From positions 248,001-312,000 of the forward strand of contig NZ_FNUJ01000006.1 of NCBI RefSeq assembly GCF_900107925.1: a stretch of DNA of 64,000 bases, in the 5' to 3' direction. The position numbers and the translations under genes are program-made. Positions 15,301-23,344 of the stretch are shown piece after piece. The notes under the pieces were generated by a model. The model was not told the DNA's origin, ran no database searches, and was given only the letters and a program-made list of their open reading frames with translations. Source of the DNA: Amycolatopsis pretoriensis (GTDB lineage Bacteria; Actinomycetota; Actinomycetes; Mycobacteriales; Pseudonocardiaceae). Numbering within the stretch: position 1 is the stretch's first letter; each line of letters begins with the position of its first letter.

Positions 15301-16338
15301 GTGTTCTTCGACAAGATCGTCCGCCCGGCGCTGTACCGGCTGTCCTACCACGACCCCGAGCTGGTGCACGAGCGCACGGTCCGCGTCCTGGCCCGGCTCG
15401 GCAAGTTCGCGCCCCGCGGCGCCTTCCGCGTCGACGACCCGGTGACCGTGCTGGGCCTGCGGTTCCCCAACCGCGTCGGCCTGGCCGCCGGGATGGACAA
15501 GAACGGGCGCGCGCTGCCCGCGTGGGCCGCGCTCGGCTTCGGGTTCGTCGAGGTCGGCACCGTGACGCGGCTGGCGCAGCCGGGCAACCCGAAGCCGCGG
15601 CTGTTCAGCCTCCCCGCCAGCGACGCCGTCATCAACCGCATGGGCTTCAACAACGACGGCGCCGAAGCGCTCGCCGCCAAGCTCGCGCGCGACGGGAAAC
15701 CCGGCGTGCCGCTCGGGGTCAGCATCGGCAAGTCGAAGGTCACGCCGCTCGACGAGGCCGTCGAGGACTACCGCTTCTCCCTGCGCGCGCTCTACCCGTA
15801 CGCCGACTACTTCGCGATCAACGTCAGCTCGCCCAACACGCCGGGGCTGCGGCAGCTGCAGGACCGCGCCGCCCTCGCCGAGCTGCTCGGCGAGCTGCGC
15901 AAGACGTCCGCCGAACTCGCCGGCGAAGGCACTCCCACGCCGGTGCTCGTCAAGGTCGCGCCGGACCTGACCGACGACGCCCTCGCCGAGCTCCTGGAGG
16001 TCGCGGTCGAGCACGGCGTCGCCGGGATCATCGCCACCAACACCACGCTGTCGCGCGAGGGCATCGCGCCGTCGGAAAGCAGCCTGGCCGGACAGGGGGG
16101 AGGCCTGTCCGGCCGGCCGCTCACCGCCCGCGCGGCCGAGGTCGTGCGGTTCGTGCACGACCACACCGGCGGGAGCCTGCCGATCATCGGCGTCGGCGGG
16201 ATCATGGGGCCCGGCGACGCCGTCCGGCTGGTGGACGCCGGGGCGTCGCTCGTGCAGCTCTACACCGGGTTCGCGCTGCACGGCCCGGGCCTGGTGCGCC
16301 GGGTCAGCCGGGGCCTCGCAGCCCGGCCGTCGAGGTGA
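15301..16338 (+). CDS. pyrD: Dihydroorotate dehydrogenase (quinone), class 2
   Basis: A 345-residue FMN enzyme that oxidises dihydroorotate to orotate in pyrimidine synthesis, passing electrons to the quinone pool at the membrane. The class 2 N-terminal helices are present (FFDKIVRPALYRLSYHDPELVHE), followed by LAAGMDKNG, the catalytic-Ser region INVSSPNTPGLR, and the FMN phosphate-binding GVGGI and LVQLYTGF. GTG at 15301 is the only start ahead of the membrane-associating helix. The 3' end overlaps the convergent amidase-like gene by 35 bp. Confidence 0.95.
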   Translation: MFFDKIVRPALYRLSYHDPELVHERTVRVLARLGKFAPRGAFRVDDPVTVLGLRFPNRVGLAAGMDKNGRALPAWAALGFGFVEVGTVTRLAQPGNPKPRLFSLPASDAVINRMGFNNDGAEALAAKLARDGKPGVPLGVSIGKSKVTPLDEAVEDYRFSLRALYPYADYFAINVSSPNTPGLRQLQDRAALAELLGELRKTSAELAGEGTPTPVLVKVAPDLTDDALAELLEVAVEHGVAGIIATNTTLSREGIAPSESSLAGQGGGLSGRPLTARAAEVVRFVHDHTGGSLPIIGVGGIMGPGDAVRLVDAGASLVQLYTGFALHGPGLVRRVSRGLAARPSR

Positions 16339-17734
16339 ACCGGACGTACCCGCGCCAGGACTCGTAGCGGTCCAGACCGGGTCCCTCGGCCGTCAGGCAC
16401 CGGACGGCCAGGGGTGCGGTGCCGTCGTCCAGCACGACCCGGTCGAGCACGAAAGGCTCCTTCAGCGTGGCGGCGAACCGCTCGAACGCGGCCGGGGACA
16501 GGCGCCAGCGTTCGCCGTCGAGGGTGGTGGCGCCTTCGAGGACGCCCGGCTGCGGTGGTTCGGTGTCCAGGAGCACCATCCGGTAGCCCTCGGTGGTCCG
16601 GACCGGTCCGGTGAACCGGGCGCCGAGCGCGGTGAGCTCGGCGTTGAGCGGCTGGCCGCGCAGGTGCGCGCCGAACACGACGACTTCCTCGCCGGGTTCC
16701 GGGTAGGGCGTCATGGGCTCGTCGGTGCAGACCGTCGCGAGGTCCAGCCCGATCTGGTCCTCGAACGCCCGGGTCAGGAACGTGACGCCGAAGGGGCGCT
16801 TGTCCCCCGGCAGCACCGGGACGGTGACCGCGGCCAGGTCGAGGAGGTTCGCGAACGCCGTGCAGGCGGCCAGGCGGTGCTGCACGCCGGCCGGGTCGGC
16901 CAGGGCTTCGACCAGGTCCGGGTGGTCGGGCACGGTGGGCAGCAGGAGCGCGTCCTCGAAGTCCTGCTCGCCGAGGACGATCGGGGTCAGCACGGCGCCG
17001 GCCGCTGTCAGCCGCTTCACGACGCCCTCGAACGCCGTCGCCGCGGCGGCGCTCAGGGGCAGGTTCTCCGGGTAGGCGATGCGCGGGTGCTCGCCGGCGC
17101 CGAGGCGGACGTCGGCGGGCCACGTGCGCGTCGAGGAGACGCCGTCCGGGCCCGTCATCAGGGCGAGCGCGCGACGGGCGGCGACCAGGCCGGTCGCGTA
17201 CACGGAGACGGCTTCGGCGGAGCGGACGCCGGTCATCGGCAGCAGCCCGCGGGTCGGCCGGAGCGCGGCGACGGCGTTCAGCGCGGCCGGGACGGGACCC
17301 GCCGTGCTCAGCGCGAGGTCGACGATCCCGAGCGCGACGGCGACCGCCGCGCCGCGGCCGCCGGCCTTGGTGCGGTCCCAGGCCGAGGCCACGGTCGCGG
17401 CGCCGGTCTTGCCGAGCACGACGGCCCCGGCCCCGGTGAGCCGCGAGACGATCGTGGCACTGGCTTCCGGGACCGAGCGGCCGGACGGCTGCCCGGCGAC
17501 GTCGATCAGCTCCGGCACGGCGAAGACGGTGCCCGCGAGCGGCAGGTCCTCCCCCGCCTTGACGCGCTCGTCGACGGCCTTCGCGTCGACGAGGACGTCT
17601 TCGACGGCGCGGAGGGTGGACCAGAGGTCGGGACGGTCGGCTTCGGTGATGCGCTCGAAAGCCGCGATGACGCGCTGGGAGGCGGTGGGCGGGACGGTGG
17701 GGACGGGGTCCGGATCCGGCGGGAGCGTGTTCAC
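16304..17734 (-). CDS. Allophanate-hydrolase-like protein with a degenerate amidase domain
   Basis: A 476-residue protein with the two-domain layout of allophanate hydrolase. The amidase-signature domain (about 1-320) has lost its catalytic residues. The Lys motif AVKDNIDV reads AVPELIDV (about residue 75); the Gly/Ser-rich loop reads AGGRGAAVAVA (about 127); and the nucleophile loop reads STAGPVPA (about 146) in place of DTAGS-G-R-P. The C-terminal domain (about 345-476: VFGAHLRGQPLNAEL, RTTEGYRMVLLD, GWRGYV) is well kept and belongs to the AtzF C-terminal family. It is probably not an amidase. The 3' end overlaps pyrD by 35 bp. Confidence 0.8.
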   Translation of the reverse strand: MNTLPPDPDPVPTVPPTASQRVIAAFERITEADRPDLWSTLRAVEDVLVDAKAVDERVKAGEDLPLAGTVFAVPELIDVAGQPSGRSVPEASATIVSRLTGAGAVVLGKTGAATVASAWDRTKAGGRGAAVAVALGIVDLALSTAGPVPAALNAVAALRPTRGLLPMTGVRSAEAVSVYATGLVAARRALALMTGPDGVSSTRTWPADVRLGAGEHPRIAYPENLPLSAAAATAFEGVVKRLTAAGAVLTPIVLGEQDFEDALLLPTVPDHPDLVEALADPAGVQHRLAACTAFANLLDLAAVTVPVLPGDKRPFGVTFLTRAFEDQIGLDLATVCTDEPMTPYPEPGEEVVVFGAHLRGQPLNAELTALGARFTGPVRTTEGYRMVLLDTEPPQPGVLEGATTLDGERWRLSPAAFERFAATLKEPFVLDRVVLDDGTAPLAVRCLTAEGPGLDRYESWRGYVRFTSTAGLRGPG

Positions 17735-17839
17735 GGTGCGTCCTTTCCTCGGCGGTCGAGAAAGTCCACTGTGTACGGTCGGCGCCGCCGAACCTCAGTC
17801 CACGGCGAGCCTCCCGACGAGTGACACCTCTACCTGCAT

Positions 17840-17871
17840 GACGGAAACGTTAGCTGGCTTACGTTTCCGTC
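17840..17871. promoter_or_regulatory. Inverted repeat, operator-like, upstream of the amidase-like gene
   Basis: GACGGAAACGT at 17840-17850 and ACGTTTCCGTC at 17861-17871 form perfect 11-bp arms around 10 bp, the size of a TetR-type operator. It directly abuts an ATG (17839, minus strand) that opens a 14-residue frame ending at 17795, about 60 bp before the amidase-like start. No regulator gene is adjacent. The rest of 17735-18065 shows no gene. Confidence 0.5.
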
Positions 17872-18065
17872 GCGATCAGTTTCCGATTACGTGCGGGTTT
17901 CGGAGCCGGGAGGTGAACAGGGCGAGACGCCGGGGTGAAACGCACGATCACGCACGCCGGGTGACGGAGAACCGGTTCGCCCGGTCGGCGGCACCCGAAC
18001 GGCCGAGTTTGAAACCTCAAGCGGCGCAACGAAGGCCCGATTCGGGTGATCGGCGCCGGTTTCGG

Positions 18066-19058
18066 TCAGGAAAGCTCGCGCAACGCCATCGCGAGGCCCG
18101 CGAGGCGGTCGGTGGCGTCGGTGAGGGCCTGTTTGGACGTGACGAGACCGTCGCTCGAGGCGGCGACCGTGTGGCCGGCCGCGGCGACGAGGCCGCGGAA
18201 GCCCTCGAGGCCGTCGTCGAGCTGTTCGCGGAGCTTGCCGACCGCGGCGTCCAAAGCCGCCTGCTCGCGGGCCGGCGCGGAGTTGCGGCCGCGTTCGATC
18301 GCCTGGATGCGACCGGCGAGACCACGCAGGGCGGCCGCGGCTTCGGTCGCGGTCTGGCGGGCATCCGCGACGGACACTTCGGACACCGGCGCCGTGCCCA
18401 CCGAGGACGGTACCGAGAGCTGGCGCAACAGCTCGGCCAGCGACGCTTCGCACTCCGCGAGCCGTTCCATCGGCTCGCGCGCGACGGACCCGGCGGGCGG
18501 CAACGGCGGCGGGCCCACCGGGGCGGAGGGAAGCGGGGTCTTCTTGAGTTCGCGGAGCTTGAGTCCGCTTCGGACGCCGAACGTGCCGAAGACGACGGCG
18601 CCGGCGAACGCCATGATCGCCTGCGGCATCATCGGGGCGCCGGTGGCGCTCATCCAGCCCAGCCCGGCCGCCACAGCGAGGACGCCGCACAGGATCGTCA
18701 GCAGGATCCACAGGGTCATCGCCCGCGACGTCCGGCGCTTGCGGCGTTCCAGCTTCGCGGCCGGGTGGTTCCAGCGGTCCCACTTGGCGCGCGCTTCGGC
18801 GAACGCGGGCACCTGGTTGGCCATCGACGACCAGCCGGCCGTCATGTCCGGGCGGCGCACCGGCGGCCGCTGCAGCGGGTTCGGCCGGGGCCGCGGGGGT
18901 GCGGGCTTCCCGCCGGCCTGCTCGGCCGGCGGGAAGTACTTCTGCACCTTCTGGAGCTTCTCCTGGGCGCGCACGGCGTAGTCGGGCAGCTTCTCGATGT
19001 GCTTCTCCAGCTTCGCACCGAACTCGCTGAAGTCGCGTCGCCTGCCCTGCTGCCCCAT
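18066..19058 (-). CDS. pspM: Phage shock envelope stress response protein PspM
   Basis: A 330-residue protein. A basic N-terminal part (KLEKHIEKLPDYAVRAQEKLQKVQKYF) and a Pro/Arg-rich linker precede two membrane helices at about residues 113-135 and 140-162. A long Ala/Glu-rich, coiled-coil-prone C-terminus follows. This layout and position, directly after pspA and clgR, correspond to the PspM/Rv2743c protein that partners PspA in the actinobacterial envelope-stress system. ATG at 19058 follows GAAGGGGG. No pspN-like gene follows; the next gene is the amidase-like one. Confidence 0.82.
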   Translation of the reverse strand: MGQQGRRRDFSEFGAKLEKHIEKLPDYAVRAQEKLQKVQKYFPPAEQAGGKPAPPRPRPNPLQRPPVRRPDMTAGWSSMANQVPAFAEARAKWDRWNHPAAKLERRKRRTSRAMTLWILLTILCGVLAVAAGLGWMSATGAPMMPQAIMAFAGAVVFGTFGVRSGLKLRELKKTPLPSAPVGPPPLPPAGSVAREPMERLAECEASLAELLRQLSVPSSVGTAPVSEVSVADARQTATEAAAALRGLAGRIQAIERGRNSAPAREQAALDAAVGKLREQLDDGLEGFRGLVAAAGHTVAASSDGLVTSKQALTDATDRLAGLAMALRELS

Positions 19059-19086
19059 GCTCGCCCCCTTCGAACGGCTACCGGCG

Positions 19087-19929
19087 TCAGGCCGGGTTCT
19101 TGCCCTGCTCGGCCTGCACGCGCGCCTGGATCTCGCGCTGGATGTCGGCCGAGCTGCTGGCCGGCGCCTGGGCCGTCTTGCCGCCGTCGGTCACCTGGGC
19201 GACCGAGTCACCGTGCATCGACGCGCGGATCTGCTGCAGCCGCGACTGACCGGCCAGCTGCGTCGTGGAGGCCTGGACCTCCATCATGCGCCCCTGGACC
19301 GAGTTCTGCGCCAGCTCGGCCGAGCCCAGCGCCGTGGTGTAGCGCTTCTCGATCTTGTCGCGGACCTCTTCCAGCGACGGCGTGTTGCCCGGCGCGGCCA
19401 GCTGGCTCATCTGGTTCAGCGAAGCGGAGACCTGCTCCTGCATCTTCGCCTGCTCCAGCTGCGAGAGCAGCTTCGTGCGCTCGGCCAGCTTCTGCTGCAG
19501 CATCTGCGAGTTGCGCTCCACGGCCTTCTTCGCCTGGGCCGCGGCCTGCAGCGACTGGTCGTGCAGCGTCTTCAGGTCCTCGATGTTCTGCTCGGCCGTG
19601 ACGAGCTGCGTCGCGAAGCTCTCCGCGGCGTTCTCGAACTCGGTGGCCTTCTGCTCGTCACCCTTGCTGCGGGCTTCGTCCGCGAGGACGAGGGCCTGCC
19701 GGGTCGAGGCCTGCAGCTTCTCGACGTCGCCGAGCTGCCGGTTGAGCTTCATCTCCAGCTGCCGCTGGTTGCCGATCACGGAGGCGGCCTGCTGCGTCAG
19801 CGCCTGGTGGTTGCGCTGCGCCTCCTCGATGGCCTGCTGGATCTGTACCTTCGGGTCGGCGTGTTCGTCGATCTTCGACGAGAACGCCGCCATCATGTAC
19901 TTCCAGAACTTCACGAACGGGTTGGCCAT
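19087..19929 (-). CDS. pspA: Phage shock protein A, PspA/IM30 family
   Basis: A 280-residue, almost entirely helical coiled-coil protein beginning MANPFVKFWKYMMAAF, the amphipathic membrane-binding helix of PspA. PspA/IM30 proteins oligomerise on the inner membrane and preserve its integrity under stress. I chose ATG at 19929, preceded directly by GGCGGAGGAG; the longer frame upstream has no coiled-coil character. The C-terminal 40 residues (AQAPASSSADIQREIQARVQAEQ) form an extra helix after a linker. The gene sits between clgR and pspM in the same direction. Confidence 0.93.
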   Translation of the reverse strand: MANPFVKFWKYMMAAFSSKIDEHADPKVQIQQAIEEAQRNHQALTQQAASVIGNQRQLEMKLNRQLGDVEKLQASTRQALVLADEARSKGDEQKATEFENAAESFATQLVTAEQNIEDLKTLHDQSLQAAAQAKKAVERNSQMLQQKLAERTKLLSQLEQAKMQEQVSASLNQMSQLAAPGNTPSLEEVRDKIEKRYTTALGSAELAQNSVQGRMMEVQASTTQLAGQSRLQQIRASMHGDSVAQVTDGGKTAQAPASSSADIQREIQARVQAEQGKNPA

Positions 19930-20112
19930 CTCCTCCGCCTGCCTTCTTGCGTCCCACGGGCCTAGGTACTCGGGGTGTGGGGCGTCGCTCCCCTGCATGT
20001 GCAACGCACCGACCCCGGCGTTGGGTTCCATCGTGTCAGGTCGGCCACGTCCGTTCCAGGCGACCCGGCGGAATTCAGGGATCGCCCTGATCACCCCGAG
20101 TAGGCAACGCGA

Positions 20113-20141
20113 ACGGCCCCGGGCGGGTTGCCCGGGGCCGT
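20113..20141 (-). terminator. Strong hairpin between clgR and pspA
   Basis: ACGGCCCCGGGC at 20113-20124 pairs perfectly with 20130-20141 (12 bp, 5-nt loop). It lies just downstream of the clgR stop and upstream of pspA, so it may attenuate or end clgR transcripts and leave pspA dependent partly on its own promoter. Confidence 0.7.
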
Positions 20142-20160
20142 CGTCGTGTCCGACCTGTGA

Positions 20161-20610
20161 TTATGCGGCGATGGTCGAGGCCAGCTTGGGCTGCCCGATC
20201 GTCGTCCGCAACGTCGTGTTCATCCTCGGCGGCGGGGAAACCCGCAGGTCGGCGAGGTCGTTCCCGATCAGCTCGGACATCAGGCGGCCGCCCTCGATGC
20301 CGGCTTCGGCGCCCCTCTTCTCCCGGGGTGCGCCCTCCACGATCCGCTCGTCGACCGGTGCGACCTCGACGTTGTCGAGGGCCGAAACGTCCGCCGCCAC
20401 GTTGTGCAGCAGCTCGCCGAGCGGAAGGTCCAGGGCCTGGCAGATGGACGCGAGCAGCTCGCTCGACGCCTCCTTCTGGCCCCGTTCCACCTCGGAGAGG
20501 TAGCCGAGGCTGACCCTGGCGGCGCGGGAGATGTCGCGCAGCGTACGACGCTGGTTGGTGCGGGCATGACGGAGCCGATCACCGATCGCCTCACGCAACA
20601 GCACGGTCAT
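20161..20610 (-). CDS. clgR: ClgR-type XRE transcriptional regulator
   Basis: A 149-residue DNA-binding protein with an XRE helix-turn-helix at about residues 8-65 (LRHARTNQRRTLRDISRAARVSLGYLSEVERGQ, shown here as one region). The C-terminus ends STIAA; in other actinobacteria ClgR levels are controlled by ClpP proteolysis through a C-terminal Ala-Ala end. ClgR activates clp protease and, in mycobacteria, psp genes, which fits pspA and pspM downstream. ATG at 20610 follows GGGAGG. A GTTCGC-N5-GCG site at 20686-20702 lies upstream. Confidence 0.9.
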   Translation of the reverse strand: MTVLLREAIGDRLRHARTNQRRTLRDISRAARVSLGYLSEVERGQKEASSELLASICQALDLPLGELLHNVAADVSALDNVEVAPVDERIVEGAPREKRGAEAGIEGGRLMSELIGNDLADLRVSPPPRMNTTLRTTIGQPKLASTIAA

Positions 20611-20685
20611 CACGCGCCTCCCTTCCGTACAAGTACTCCCTACGTTACCCAGAGCGGTGCCCTGAGCGCAGGAGTTGACGTGCCC

Positions 20686-20702
20686 GTACGCCAAGGGCGA
20701 AC
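20686..20702 (-). promoter_or_regulatory. ClgR-type operator upstream of clgR
   Basis: Read on the minus strand the site is GTTCGCCCTTGGCGTAC, which matches the GTTCGC-N5-GCG consensus described for ClgR in Streptomyces. It lies 76-92 bp upstream of the clgR start, just beyond the end of cinA, and suggests autoregulation. Confidence 0.6.
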
Positions 20703-20709
20703 GCCCGTT

Positions 20710-21183
20710 TCACGCCAGATGTTCCCCGAGCAGGGCAAACGCGGCCTGGACCGATCGGGTCCTGATCAAGTCGCGATCGCCGCTCAAGGCCAGGGTACGG
20801 ACTGTACGTGTTCCCAGCCCGGCCAGCCCGACGTGCACGGTGCCCGGCGCGACGCCGTCCTGGGGCGACGGCCCGGCCACGCCGGTGAGGCCCAGGCCCC
20901 AGGTTGCCCTGCAGCGGTCGCGCGCGCCCTCGGCGAGCTGCGCGGCGACCTCGGGGTGGACGGCGCCGTGCTCGGCCAGCAGGTCCGCGTCGACGCCGGC
21001 CAGCGCGGTCTTCAGCTCCGTGGCGTAGACGACCAGGCCGCCGCGCAGGACCGCGCTCGCGCCCGGCACGGTCGCGAGGGTCGCGCAGACGAGCCCGGCG
21101 GTCAGCGACTCGGCCGCGGCGACGGTCTCGCCCCGCGCGGTCAGGGCGGCGACCAGGGCGGCGGCGGGCGGCTCGGGCGCCAC
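20710..21183 (-). CDS. cinA: CinA-family protein (nicotinamide-nucleotide amidohydrolase type)
   Basis: A 157-residue protein corresponding to the CinA C-terminal (PncC) domain alone. AAESLTAGLVCATLATVPGAS, GGLVVYA and GLTGVAGPS are the family signatures. PncC deamidates nicotinamide mononucleotide in NAD recycling. GTG at 21183 begins just after the pgsA TGA (21186-21188) and gives the usual family length; the longer frame is antisense-like. The pgsA-cinA-clgR order is common in actinobacteria. Confidence 0.9.
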   Translation of the reverse strand: MAPEPPAAALVAALTARGETVAAAESLTAGLVCATLATVPGASAVLRGGLVVYATELKTALAGVDADLLAEHGAVHPEVAAQLAEGARDRCRATWGLGLTGVAGPSPQDGVAPGTVHVGLAGLGTRTVRTLALSGDRDLIRTRSVQAAFALLGEHLA

Positions 21184-21185
21184 CC

Positions 21186-21827
21186 TCAGCTCCCGGTGAC
21201 CCGGCGCCCGGCCGCGCGCAGCCGCACGGCCCGGACCAGGTAGTCGACGCCCGTCACCACGGTCAGCACCAGGGCCAGGCCCATCAGCGCCCAGCGGACC
21301 GGGTCCGCCCCCGCGGGCAGCGGCAGCAGGTACGCCACGATCGCGGCGATCTGCGCCATCGTCTTGGCCTTGCCACCACGGCTGGCCGGGATCACGCCGT
21401 GGCGGATCACCCAGAAGCGCAGCAGCGTCACGCCGATCTCGCGGACGGCGATGACGATCGTCACCCACCAGCCCAGCTCGCCGAGGATGCTCAGCCCCAC
21501 CAGCGCGGCGCCGGTCAGCGCCTTGTCCGCGATCGGGTCGGCGATCTTGCCGAAGTCGGTGATCAGGCCGTACTTGCGGGCCACCCAGCCGTCGAGCTGG
21601 TCGGTGAAGGAGGCGACGGCGAACAGGCCGGTGGCGATCGCGCGCCAGGTCGTGTCGTGGCCGTCGCCGGTGAACAGCGCGATGACGAACAGCGGCACCA
21701 GGACCAGCCGCGAAAGCGTCAGCAGGTTGGCCAGGTTCAGGGTCGGGACCGGGGTCGCCACCGGGACCTGGGCGGGGCCGTCGTGGGCCGTGCCCTCGTC
21801 GGCGGCGTCGCTGGGGAGCGCACTCAC
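21186..21827 (-). CDS. pgsA: CDP-diacylglycerol--glycerol-3-phosphate 3-phosphatidyltransferase
   Basis: A 213-residue integral membrane enzyme that makes phosphatidylglycerophosphate from CDP-diacylglycerol. The CDP-alcohol phosphotransferase motif D-x2-DG-x2-AR-x8-G-x3-D-x3-D is complete (DQLDGWVARKYG then DFGKIADPIADK), with about six membrane helices. A 25-residue disordered N-terminus precedes the first helix. GTG at 21827 overlaps the rimO stop by 4 bases (GTGA), showing translational coupling. Confidence 0.93.
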   Translation of the reverse strand: MSALPSDAADEGTAHDGPAQVPVATPVPTLNLANLLTLSRLVLVPLFVIALFTGDGHDTTWRAIATGLFAVASFTDQLDGWVARKYGLITDFGKIADPIADKALTGAALVGLSILGELGWWVTIVIAVREIGVTLLRFWVIRHGVIPASRGGKAKTMAQIAAIVAYLLPLPAGADPVRWALMGLALVLTVVTGVDYLVRAVRLRAAGRRVTGS

Positions 21828-23260
21828 CGGTCGGCGTCCGGTACCGCGCGGACGATCAGGTCCACGCCCGCCGAGTCCACGACCTCGCACCGCAGGAAGT
21901 CACCCACCTGGGTCTTCTCCGGCGCGTCGAGGATGATGCACTCGCCGTCGACCTCCGGCGCCTGGTGCGCGGCGCGGCCGGTGACCTCGCCGTCGTCGTC
22001 CAGCTCGACCAGGACGTCGACGACCGTGCCGATCCGGTCTTCGGCGCGCTGCGCGGTCAGCTCCTCGACCAGCGCGGAGATCCGCGTGACGCGCTTCGCG
22101 ACCTCGTCGGCGTCCAGCTTGCCGTCGAAGGTCTCGGCCTCGGTGCCGTCCTCGTCGGAGTAGCCGAAGACGCCCACCGCGTCCAGGCGCGCGCCGGTCA
22201 GGAAGCGTTCCAGCTCGCTCAGGTCGTGCTCGGTCTCGCCGGGGAAGCCGACGATCACGTTGGTGCGGATGCCCGCCTCGGGCGCGTACTCGCGGATCTG
22301 CTCGCACAGCGCCAGGAACGAGTCGGTGGAGCCGAACCGGCGCATCCGGCGCAGCACCTGCTCGCTGGAGTGCTGGAAGGACAGGTCGAAGTACTCGGCG
22401 ACCCCCGGCGTGGTCGCGATGGCCTTGACCAGCTGCGGGCGCGTCTCGGCCGGCTGCAGGTAGGAGACGCGGACGCGGTCGATGCCGTCGATCTCCGCCA
22501 GGCGCGGCAGCAGCCGCTCCAGCGCGGTGGCGCCGTCGCGGCCGAAGTCCTTGCCGTAGGACGTCGAGTTCTCGCTGACCAGGAACAGTTCCTTGACGCC
22601 GTGCTCGGCCAGCCACATCGCCTCGGCGACGACCTCGTCGGGCTGCCGCGAGACGAACGAGCCGCGGAACGACGGGATCGCGCAGAACGAGCAGCGCCGG
22701 TCGCAGCCGGAGGCAATCTTCAGCGCGGCGACCGGCGAGTCGTCGAGGCGCGTGCGCAGCACCCGCGGGCCCCAGCCGTGCTGCGCGTGGCCCGGGACCT
22801 CGACGTTCTCCGCGGCGGCGGGCCGCTGGACCGGGCTGATCGGCAGCAGCTTGCGCCGGTCGCCGGGGGTGTGCGAGGCGACCTTGCGGCCCGCGACGAC
22901 GTCGTCGAGCCGGTCGGAAAGCTCGGCGTAGTGGTCGAAGCCCAGCACGGCGTCGGCTTCGGGGAGGCTGTCGGCGAGCTCGTGGCCGTAGCGCTCGGCC
23001 ATGCAGCCGACCGCGACGACCTTCTTGCCCGTGTCCGAGGCCGCCAGCAGCGTGTCGACGGAGTCCTTCTTGGCCGACTCGACGAAGCCGCAGGTGTTGA
23101 CCACCACGACGTCTGAGTCCTCGGGATCGGCCGCCAGCTCCCAGCCGCCGGCCGCCAGCCGGCCCGCCAGCTCCTCCGAGTCGACCTCGTTGCGGGCGCA
23201 GCCCAGGGTCAGCAGGGAGACGCGTCGGGTGGCGGCAGGGTCAACGGCAGGAGAAGGCAC
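21824..23260 (-). CDS. rimO: Ribosomal protein uS12 methylthiotransferase
   Basis: A 478-residue radical-SAM enzyme that methylthiolates an aspartate of ribosomal protein S12. Features: N-terminal LGCARNEVDSE and NTCGFVESAK (first Fe-S cluster Cys residues), CDRRCSFC near residue 185 (radical-SAM cluster), and a C-terminal TRAM domain (GTVVDVLVELDDDGEVTGRAAHQAPEVDG region). LG-C-RN-VDSE and a DSPV-like stretch favour RimO over MiaB. GTG at 23260 directly precedes the domain; the longer upstream frame runs antisense to the ArgA-like gene. Confidence 0.94.
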   Translation of the reverse strand: MPSPAVDPAATRRVSLLTLGCARNEVDSEELAGRLAAGGWELAADPEDSDVVVVNTCGFVESAKKDSVDTLLAASDTGKKVVAVGCMAERYGHELADSLPEADAVLGFDHYAELSDRLDDVVAGRKVASHTPGDRRKLLPISPVQRPAAAENVEVPGHAQHGWGPRVLRTRLDDSPVAALKIASGCDRRCSFCAIPSFRGSFVSRQPDEVVAEAMWLAEHGVKELFLVSENSTSYGKDFGRDGATALERLLPRLAEIDGIDRVRVSYLQPAETRPQLVKAIATTPGVAEYFDLSFQHSSEQVLRRMRRFGSTDSFLALCEQIREYAPEAGIRTNVIVGFPGETEHDLSELERFLTGARLDAVGVFGYSDEDGTEAETFDGKLDADEVAKRVTRISALVEELTAQRAEDRIGTVVDVLVELDDDGEVTGRAAHQAPEVDGECIILDAPEKTQVGDFLRCEVVDSAGVDLIVRAVPDADR

Positions 23261-23344
23261 GACGTTCAGGGTAGCCGCCGGTCCCGGGCCGGTTGACGAC
23301 GGCGTAGCCCGGTAGTGTCGGCGCCCGCGCCCGGCGGTGTGGCA

